Source: an uncultured Eubacterium sp.
Lineage (GTDB): Bacteria; Bacillota_A; Clostridia; Lachnospirales; Lachnospiraceae
NCBI GenBank assembly: GCA_910589045.1
Contig: CAJUSH010000036.1
Coordinates: forward strand, 1-37,271
Direction: 5' to 3'
DNA length: 37,271 bases
Positions within the stretch are counted from its first letter, which is position 1. Every line of letters starts with the position of its first letter. The translations under genes were made by a program, and so were the position numbers. A model generated the notes under the pieces. It saw only the letters and a list, made by a program, of their open reading frames with translations, was not told the DNA's origin and made no database searches. This document shows, piece by piece, positions 31,718 through 37,271 of this stretch.

Positions 31718-34545
31718 ATAGTTTTAAGATATTTTTTCAGATATTGTCCTGTATAGGAGCTTTCTACCCCGCAAATCTCCTCCGGCGTGCCCGACGCAAT
31801 AACCGTTCCGCCGCCGTCGCCGCCCTCCGGGCCCATGTCAATAATGTAATCCGCCGTTTTGATCACGTCCAAATTGTGCTCGATGACAACGACCGTGTTG
31901 CCGCCCTCCGAGAGCCGCCGCAAAATCTCCACCAGCTTGTTGACATCCTCAAAGTGCAGTCCGGTCGTCGGCTCATCCAAAATGTAGATCGTCCTTCCGG
32001 TGCTTCTTCGGCTCAGCTCCGTCGCCAGCTTAATCCGCTGTGCCTCGCCGCCGGAAAGCTCCGTGGAGGGCTGCCCCAGCCGGATATAGGAAAGTCCTAC
32101 ATCATTAAGCGTTTGAATTTTAGTGTGGATGGTCGGAACATGTTTAAAAAACTCCAGTGCCTCCTCCACCGTCATGTTAAGCACGTCATAGATATTCTTT
32201 CCTTTATAATGGATGTCCAGCGTTTCCCGGTTATACCGTTTGCCCCCGCATACCTCACAGGGCACATACACATCCGGCAAAAAATGCATCTCGATCTTAA
32301 TGATTCCATCGCCCGAGCAGGCCTCGCAGCGCCCGCCCCTGACGTTAAAGCTGAAACGGCCTTTTTTGTAGCCCCTCGCCTTTGCATCCGGCGTCGCCGC
32401 AAAGAGGTCGCGGATCAGGTCAAACACACCGGTATACGTCGCCGGATTTGACCTGGGCGTGCGCCCGATGGGGGACTGGTCGATATCGATCACCTTGTCA
32501 AGCTGCTCTATGCCGAGTATTTTATCGTGCTCCCCTGCGATTGTGCGGGCGCGGTTCAGCTTCTTTGCAAGCGTCTTATACAAGATCTCATTGGTCAGGG
32601 AGCTCTTCCCGGAACCGGACACCCCGGTCACACATGTCATGACGCCTAGCGGAAACTTCACATCTATATTTTTCAGATTGTTTTCCCGCGCACCCTTTAC
32701 GGTCAGCCATCCCGTCGGCTGCCTGCGCTCCCCGGGCACCGGGATTTTACGTTTCCCACTCAGATATGCACCGGTGATGGAGTCGGGGTTATTCATGATC
32801 TCCTCCGCCGTGCCGCAGGCGATGACCTTCCCGCCGTGCTCTCCGGCACCCGGCCCGATATCCACGATAAAATCCGCTTCCCGCATCGTGTCCTCGTCGT
32901 GCTCCACCACGATCAGCGTATTCCCAAGATCCCGCAGATGCTTTAACGTGCCAAGCAGCTTGTCGTTGTCACGCTGGTGCAGTCCGATGCTCGGCTCGTC
33001 GAGAATGTAGGCAACACCCACCAGTCCGGAGCCGATCTGCGTCGCCAGGCGGATGCGCTGCGCCTCGCCGCCGGAAAGTGTTCCGGTGCCCCTGGAAAGC
33101 GAGAGATAATCCAGCCCCACATCCACCAGAAACTGCACCCGGGCACGGATTTCCCGTAAAATCTGATCCCCAATCAGGTGCTGCTGTCTCGTCAGCTCCA
33201 TATCCCCAAGGTAACCGTGCAGATTTTTAATCGAAAAGTTTGTAATCTCGTATATGTTTTTATCGGCGACAGTCACCGCCAGGGATTCCCTTTTCAGCCG
33301 CTGTCCCCCGCAGAGCGTACACGGCGTAATGCGCATAAACTCCTCGTACTCCTGCTTCATCAAATCGGAATGCGTTTCACGGTAACGTCGGTTTACGTTT
33401 TTAATCAAGCCCTCAAAAAGCACGTCGTAAACCCCCTTGCCCCGCTGCCCTTTATAGTGCACCTTCACTTCACGGTCCGCACCGTGGATAAGCATGTGGC
33501 GCACCTCCTTCGGCAGCTCCTCATAGGGCGTATCCAGCGAAAAGCCATACGCCTCGGAAAGTGCCTTTAAGGTTGCATAGGTATAGCTTTTCGGATCGTT
33601 CGATGACTGCCAGCCCATCACCTGGATCGCACCCTGCGTAAGCGAGAGCGATTTATCCGGTATCATCAGAGCCTCATGAAACTCCATCTTGTAGCCAAGC
33701 CCGACACATTCCGGACAGGCACCGAAGGGATTGTTAAAGGAAAAGCTGCGCGGCTCGATCTCGTCAATGCTGATGCCGCAGTCCGGGCAGGCAAAGCTCA
33801 TCGAGAAATTCAGCGGCTCCCCGTCGGCCACATCCACGATCATCAGTCCCTCCGCAAGCTCCAGCACATTCTCAATGGAATCTGCCAGCCGTTTCTGAAT
33901 ACCATCCTTTACAACGAGGCGGTCAACCACAATCTCGATATTGTGCTTGATGTTCTTATCCAGGCTGATCTCCTCCGTCAGCTCGTACATGCTGCCGTCC
34001 ACCTGCGCCCGGACATAGCCGCTGCGCTTCGCCTGCTCAAACAGCTTTGCATGCGTACCCTTGCGCCCGCGCACCACCGGCGCAAGCAGCTGTATCTTCG
34101 TGCGCTCCGGCAGCTCCATAATCTGATCCACCATCTGATCGATACTCTGCCGCTTGATCTCGCGCCCGCATTTGGGGCAGTGCGGAATGCCGATCCGCGC
34201 GTAAAGCAGACGGAAATAATCATAGATTTCCGTCACCGTTCCTACCGTGGAACGCGGATTGCGGTTTGTCGATTTCTGGTCAATGGAGATCGCCGGTGAA
34301 AGTCCCTCGATCTTTTCCACGTTCGGTTTTTCCATCTGGCCTAAAAACATGCGCGCGTAGGAAGAGAGGGATTCCATATAGCGCCGCTGCCCCTCCGCGT
34401 AGATCGTGTCAAAGGCAAGCGACGATTTGCCGGAGCCGCTAAGACCCGTCAGCACCACAAACTCGTCCCGCGGGATGTCCAAATCGATATTTTTCAGATT
34501 GTGCTCACAGGCACCCTTAATTTTGATGTATTTTCTCTCTTTCAT
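31714..34545 (-). CDS. uvrA: Excinuclease ABC subunit A
   Basis: 943 residues, full length. UvrA is the DNA-damage-sensing ATPase that loads UvrB in nucleotide excision repair. It has two ABC modules: Walker A GLSGSGKSS at ~34-42 and GVSGSGKSSLTNE in the second half, two LSGGEAQRI signatures, and Walker B-like YILDEPSIGLH and YILDEPTTGLH. Zinc modules are visible: CPDCG paired with CPECVGLG, and CEACSGDG paired with CEVCGGKRY. The canonical KIKGACEHNLKNIDL start supports ATG 34545, although only a weak AAGAAA lies upstream. It follows uvrB with a 236-bp gap. The end of the gene carries the mbl promoter. Confidence 0.97.
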   Translation of the reverse strand: MKERKYIKIKGACEHNLKNIDLDIPRDEFVVLTGLSGSGKSSLAFDTIYAEGQRRYMESLSSYARMFLGQMEKPNVEKIEGLSPAISIDQKSTNRNPRSTVGTVTEIYDYFRLLYARIGIPHCPKCGREIKRQSIDQMVDQIMELPERTKIQLLAPVVRGRKGTHAKLFEQAKRSGYVRAQVDGSMYELTEEISLDKNIKHNIEIVVDRLVVKDGIQKRLADSIENVLELAEGLMIVDVADGEPLNFSMSFACPDCGISIDEIEPRSFSFNNPFGACPECVGLGYKMEFHEALMIPDKSLSLTQGAIQVMGWQSSNDPKSYTYATLKALSEAYGFSLDTPYEELPKEVRHMLIHGADREVKVHYKGQRGKGVYDVLFEGLIKNVNRRYRETHSDLMKQEYEEFMRITPCTLCGGQRLKRESLAVTVADKNIYEITNFSIKNLHGYLGDMELTRQQHLIGDQILREIRARVQFLVDVGLDYLSLSRGTGTLSGGEAQRIRLATQIGSGLVGVAYILDEPSIGLHQRDNDKLLGTLKHLRDLGNTLIVVEHDEDTMREADFIVDIGPGAGEHGGKVIACGTAEEIMNNPDSITGAYLSGKRKIPVPGERRQPTGWLTVKGARENNLKNIDVKFPLGVMTCVTGVSGSGKSSLTNEILYKTLAKKLNRARTIAGEHDKILGIEQLDKVIDIDQSPIGRTPRSNPATYTGVFDLIRDLFAATPDAKARGYKKGRFSFNVRGGRCEACSGDGIIKIEMHFLPDVYVPCEVCGGKRYNRETLDIHYKGKNIYDVLNMTVEEALEFFKHVPTIHTKIQTLNDVGLSYIRLGQPSTELSGGEAQRIKLATELSRRSTGRTIYILDEPTTGLHFEDVNKLVEILRRLSEGGNTVVVIEHNLDVIKTADYIIDMGPEGGDGGGTVIASGTPEEICGVESSYTGQYLKKYLKTI

Positions 34546-34559
34546 GTATGTTTCTTATA

Positions 34560-34607
34560 GCCGCATGGCCTGACCGGGCTTGTCTCTGCAGCGGAATGTC
34601 ATGCGGC
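34560..34607 (-). other. Dyad in the uvrA leader
   Basis: GCCGCATG (34560-34567) and CATGCGGC (34600-34607) form an 8-bp stem enclosing 32 nt, ending 15 nt before the uvrA start. No good Shine-Dalgarno lies between it and the start. An AT-rich segment (34615-34630) just upstream could hold a -10. The remainder of the uvrB-uvrA gap shows a weak hairpin at 34741-34755 and nothing else clear. Confidence 0.35.
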
Positions 34608-34781
34608 GGCCTTTCTATATATAATATTATCGTAAGATTCTTCTATTTTTTTAGCAGCCTGTACGCGGGAATTTCTGGGAGTCTGCGGCAGCATCGTTTC
34701 ACGAAGCCGCTGCAGCAGCCAAAAATTCAAACAGGCGAAAGGAATGGCACATTCCCGCGCAACATACCGGCTTGTCCCGAA

Positions 34782-36857
34782 TCATGCCAGCGCCCGGTCA
34801 TTCCCGTCGGTGTCCTCCATCATCTTCCGAAGCTCAATCATCTGGTCACGCAGCGTCGCGGCCATCTCGAAGTTCAGCTCGGTTGCCGCCGCCTTCATCT
34901 TCTTTTCCACTTCTTTGATAAGCTTCTCCAGCTCGCCGCGGTTCATGGACTCCGGGGACTTGGAGAAATTCAACTCCTCCTGCGCCACCTTTTTTGAGAT
35001 CGCGATGAGGTCACGCACCGCTTTTTGGATCGTGGTAGGCGTAATGCCGTGCTCCTCATTATACGCCTGCTGAATAGCACGGCGGCGGTTCGTCTCCTCG
35101 ATGGCCACCCGCATGGAATCCGTGACGGTATCCGCATACATAATCACATGCCCCTCGCTGTTTCGCGCGGCGCGCCCCACCGTCTGGATCAGCGACGTTT
35201 CCGAACGCAGGAAGCCCTCCTTGTCCGCATCCAAAATCGCCACCAGCGTAATCTCCGGGATATCCAGGCCCTCCCGCAGAAGGTTGATCCCAACCAGAAC
35301 GTCAAACACATCCAGCCTCAGATCCCGGATGATTTCCGCCCGCTCCAGCGTATCGATGTCCGAATGCAAGTATTTCACCCGTATCCCCACCTCTTTCATG
35401 TAGTCCGTCAAATCCTCCGCCATACGCTTCGTCAGCGTCGTGATCAGCACCTTGTTCCCGTTTTTCGTTTCTTTATTTACCTCTCCGATCAGATCATCGA
35501 TCTGTCCTTCCACCGGGCGCACATCGATCTCGGGGTCCAGCAGTCCTGTAGGACGGATAATCTGTTCCGCCCGCTTCAGCTCATGATTCGCCTCATATTC
35601 TCCCGGTGTCGCGGATACAAAGAGCATCTGGTCAATCTTCTGCTCGAACTCCTCAAAATTCAGCGGGCGGTTGTCAAGCGCCGAGGGCAGGCGGAAGCCG
35701 TACTCCACCAGCGTTGTCTTTCGCGAGCGATCCCCCGCATACATGCCCCGCACCTGCGGCAGCGTAATATGCGACTCGTCGATGATAATCAGGTAATCAT
35801 CAAAATAATTCATGAGCGTGACAGGTGTCGCCCCCGCTTCCGTGCCCGCCAGATGCCTCGAATAATTCTCGATACCGCTGCAAAACCCGGTCTCCCGCAG
35901 CATTTCAATATCGAAATTCGTTCGCTCCGCGATGCGCTGCGCCTCAATGAGCTTGTCCTCGCCCTTAAAATAGCGCACCCGCTCCTCCAGCTCCTCCTCA
36001 ATATTGACACACGCGGTCTTTATTTTTTCCTGCGGCATGACATAGTGGGAAGCCGGAAAGATCGCCACATGCTCCAGGCTCGCCTTAATCTCCCCGGTCA
36101 GCACGTCGATCTCGGTAATCCGGTCAATCTCATCTCCGAAAAACTCCACGCGGATCGCCCGCTCACTGCTGTTCGCCGGAAAAATCTCAACCACATCGCC
36201 GTGCACTCGGAACGTTCCGCGGTGAAAATCCATTTCATTCCTTGTATACTGAATGTCCACCAGCCCCCGCAGCACATCATCCCGGTCGATCTCCATACCC
36301 GGCCGCAGCGATACCATCATCGCAAACAGGTCATCCGGGCTTCCCAGACCGTAAATACAGGACACACTGGATATCACAATGACATCCTTTCGCTCAATGA
36401 GGGATGCCGTCGCGGAGAGGCGCAGCTTATCAATCTCCTCGTTGATGGCGGAATCCTTTGCGATGTAGGTGTCCGACGAGGGGACATAGGCTTCGGGCTG
36501 GTAGTAGTCGTAGTAGGACACAAAATACTCCACTGCATTCTCAGGGAAGAACTCCTTGAACTCTCCGTACAACTGGGCAGCAAGGGTCTTATTGTGCGCT
36601 ATTACCAAAGTGGGCTTATTAAGCTGTTGGATGACGTTTGCCATCGTGAAGGTCTTTCCAGAGCCTGTAACGCCCAGTAAAGTCTGGAATTGGTTGCCTT
36701 CCTGGAAGCCTTTTACGAGGGCTTCAATCGCCTGCGGCTGGTCGCCTGTGGGCTTATATTCACTGTGTAATTTGAAGATGCTGCCGCCTTTTGCAGCATC
36801 TTCATGAGCAAGTAGCGCAGCGGATTGCGAATATCCTTTTTCTTGTGCAGTTTGCAC
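34782..36857 (-). CDS. uvrB: Excinuclease ABC subunit B
   Basis: 691 residues from GTG 36857, 8 nt after GGAGG (36866-36870). ATG 36863 is only 2 nt from that site but overlaps a leader ORF stop codon (TGATG), and ATG 36875 has no site. UvrB verifies lesions and recruits UvrC. Walker A GVTGSGKT lies at ~62-69; the beta-hairpin region SYYDYYQPEAYVP, the helicase motifs DESHITLPQVRGM, VGINLLREGLDIPE and QTVGRAARN, and the C-terminal UvrC-binding helix pair are intact. The protein carries about 27 extra residues before the family's usual start (FKLHSEYKPTGDQ). The codon just before that Phe is ATC, where ATG is usual. Confidence 0.95.
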   Translation of the reverse strand: MQTAQEKGYSQSAALLAHEDAAKGGSIFKLHSEYKPTGDQPQAIEALVKGFQEGNQFQTLLGVTGSGKTFTMANVIQQLNKPTLVIAHNKTLAAQLYGEFKEFFPENAVEYFVSYYDYYQPEAYVPSSDTYIAKDSAINEEIDKLRLSATASLIERKDVIVISSVSCIYGLGSPDDLFAMMVSLRPGMEIDRDDVLRGLVDIQYTRNEMDFHRGTFRVHGDVVEIFPANSSERAIRVEFFGDEIDRITEIDVLTGEIKASLEHVAIFPASHYVMPQEKIKTACVNIEEELEERVRYFKGEDKLIEAQRIAERTNFDIEMLRETGFCSGIENYSRHLAGTEAGATPVTLMNYFDDYLIIIDESHITLPQVRGMYAGDRSRKTTLVEYGFRLPSALDNRPLNFEEFEQKIDQMLFVSATPGEYEANHELKRAEQIIRPTGLLDPEIDVRPVEGQIDDLIGEVNKETKNGNKVLITTLTKRMAEDLTDYMKEVGIRVKYLHSDIDTLERAEIIRDLRLDVFDVLVGINLLREGLDIPEITLVAILDADKEGFLRSETSLIQTVGRAARNSEGHVIMYADTVTDSMRVAIEETNRRRAIQQAYNEEHGITPTTIQKAVRDLIAISKKVAQEELNFSKSPESMNRGELEKLIKEVEKKMKAAATELNFEMAATLRDQMIELRKMMEDTDGNDRALA
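36774..36803 (-). other. Perfect 11-bp hairpin inside the uvrB 5' coding region
   Basis: GAAGATGCTGC (36774-36784) and GCAGCATCTTC (36793-36803) are exact inverted repeats around an 8-nt loop. In the mRNA the loop reads AAAAGGCG, which resembles a ribosome binding site, and the second arm covers the codons Ser-Ile-Phe where family members normally begin. Confidence 0.75.
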
Positions 36858-36859
36858 AA
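36843..36859 (-). promoter_or_regulatory. Hairpin covering the uvrB start codon
   Basis: TTGTGCA and TGCACAA form a perfect 7-bp stem with a 3-nt loop. The GTG start (36855-36857) lies inside one arm, while the GGAGG site (36866-36870) remains outside. It may slow initiation unless ribosomes from the leader ORF open it; this is inference. Confidence 0.5.
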
Positions 36860-36862
36860 ACA

Positions 36863-36931
36863 TCACCTCCAACATCCATAATCAAAAAGTTCGATATTTC
36901 GCCCGCAATTCGTACAGTTTAAGTATTCCAT
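36863..36931 (-). CDS. Short Cys-rich leader ORF before uvrB
   Basis: 22 codons from ATG 36931 to TGA 36863-36865. The peptide begins MEYLNCTNCGRNIELF and ends DYGCWR, with a CxxC zinc-knuckle-like pair and a further Cys. Its stop overlaps an in-frame uvrB ATG as TGATG, a common translational coupling arrangement, and the uvrB GGAGG lies within its last codons. Its own ribosome binding site is weak (TTTGAGAA). It may be a real regulatory peptide or the remnant of a small zinc-ribbon gene. Confidence 0.4.
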   Translation of the reverse strand: MEYLNCTNCGRNIELFDYGCWR

Positions 36932-37037
36932 TTCTCAAAAAATATCCATTACACGAATTTTGGTTACTCAGCCGGGTTTTCCAAACTATGCGGACAAGAT
37001 AAAATCGAACGGAAAAAATTAGGATACAACGGCTTTT

Positions 37038-37066
37038 ATTGTATCATAATACTTTTCATTTGTCTA
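37038..37066 (-). promoter_or_regulatory. Candidate uvrB promoter
   Basis: Minus-strand -35 TAGACA (37061-37066) and -10 TACAAT (37038-37043), five of six matches each, with exactly 17-nt spacing. This gives a leader of about 170 nt before the GTG, containing the Cys-rich ORF. Confidence 0.65.
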
Positions 37067-37074
37067 TGCGTAAG

Positions 37075-37088
37075 CAAACATTTGTTCA
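37075..37088. promoter_or_regulatory. LexA/SOS-box-like dyad upstream of uvrB
   Basis: CAAACATTTGTTCA resembles the Gram-positive LexA site CGAACRNRYGTTYG at 11 of 14 positions. It lies 8 bp upstream of the -35. uvrB is a usual LexA target in Firmicutes, which raises the plausibility. The match is imperfect, so this is a candidate only. Confidence 0.4.
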
Positions 37089-37245
37089 TGTTTCTGTCCT
37101 TTTGTCTATACATCTGATTTCACAGCTTTTTCAGGAAAAAATTCCTCCATGTCAATCAATAGCCTCTCGGATTCTCCAGCCCTTATTTTCTGCGGCTTTC
37201 AAATCCCGTTTTTTTAAAATTCCCCCACTTTTTTGCAAAAAACAC

Positions 37246-37261
37246 TTGACAAACCAGTCAA
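37246..37261. promoter_or_regulatory. Inverted repeat and plus-strand -35 at the right edge
   Basis: TTGAC-N6-GTCAA is a perfect 5-bp dyad, and its left arm extends to TTGACA, a consensus -35 for a plus-strand gene beyond the window. The dyad inside the promoter would suit a repressor such as a TetR-family protein, but the gene is not visible. The stretch 36932-37245 holds only the uvrB promoter, the LexA-like dyad and a doubtful 14-codon ORF. Confidence 0.4.
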
Positions 37262-37271
37262 AAAATGCGGC

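Noticed and set aside
34741..34755. Hairpin GGAATG-GCA-CATTCC as uvrB terminator
   Set aside because: The stem is only 6 bp and is followed by just three T on the minus strand, too weak to call a terminator.
35025..36680. Plus-strand open frame of 551 codons opposite uvrB
   Set aside because: It is antisense to an unmistakable uvrB, is rich in Arg, His and Leu as expected from a GC-rich reverse frame, and has no plausible family motif.
36863..36865. TGA of the leader ORF as a selenocysteine codon with read-through
   Set aside because: The frame beyond it stays open for dozens of codons and follows a Cys-rich stretch, but no SECIS-like structure can be argued, and the TGATG overlap with uvrB explains the stop better.
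36876..37037. Riboswitch or T-box in the uvrB leader
   Set aside because: No T-box sequence, c-di-GMP, SAM or c-di-AMP riboswitch core could be matched by eye; only the small ORF and local hairpins are visible.

Overview
The window looks like chromosomal DNA of a flagellated member of the Lachnospiraceae or a related Clostridia lineage. The reasons are strong AGGAGG-type ribosome binding sites, moderately high GC, Gram-positive gene content (wall polymer genes with a TagGH-type exporter, LCP protein, cdaA-cdaR-glmM, mbl-flgF-flgG, comFC-yvyF) and no outer-membrane genes. Every gene I can support lies on the minus strand, so transcription runs from high to low coordinates. No rRNA, tRNA, CRISPR array, transposase or phage gene is visible.

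Read in the direction of transcription: (1) 37.3-31.7 kb holds uvrB and uvrA, nucleotide excision repair. uvrB has an elaborate 5' region with a promoter, a LexA-box-like dyad, a 22-residue Cys-rich leader ORF overlapping the start region and two perfect hairpins. (2) 31.7-24.7 kb holds mbl (actin-like shape protein), flgF, flgG and a FlgJ-type rod-binding protein, then recD2, comFC and yvyF, ending in a strong terminator. A sigma-D-like promoter sits before flgG, and a 76-bp tandem repeat lies between mbl and flgF. (3) 24.6-19.0 kb starts at a near-consensus promoter and runs through two unknown membrane proteins, cdaA, cdaR, glmM and an HPr. (4) 19.0-9.3 kb is a wall/capsule glycopolymer locus: rfbD, rfbB, rfbA, rfbC (dTDP-L-rhamnose), a polyprenyl-phosphate sugar-1-phosphate transferase, a GT2 glycosyltransferase, two CDP-glycerol-type glycerophosphotransferases around a TagGH-type exporter, and a small zinc-ribbon protein. 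(5) 9.3-6.1 kb has its own promoter and encodes an LCP ligase and glmS. (6) 6.0-0.7 kb holds htrA, a lone carbamate kinase and a large bifunctional autolysin, separated by clear terminators. (7) At the left edge is the N-terminus of a Lys/Thr-rich secreted protein.

The central 18 kb works together: GlmS and GlmM feed UDP-GlcNAc synthesis, CdaA makes c-di-AMP, the Rml enzymes make dTDP-rhamnose, the priming transferase, GT2 and TagF-like enzymes build a lipid-linked rhamnose- and polyol-phosphate-containing polymer, TagGH exports it, and the LCP protein probably attaches it to peptidoglycan. The autolysin and HtrA act on the finished wall and at the membrane surface.

Most of the content is ordinary core genome. 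The most unusual features are the uvrB initiation region, the two hairpin-bearing tandem repeats (one with a dispersed partial copy), the HPr gene embedded between glmM and the rhamnose genes, and the unknown genes co-transcribed with cdaA and with the wall-polymer genes. Starts were chosen from ribosome binding sites and family N-termini. No database search was possible.
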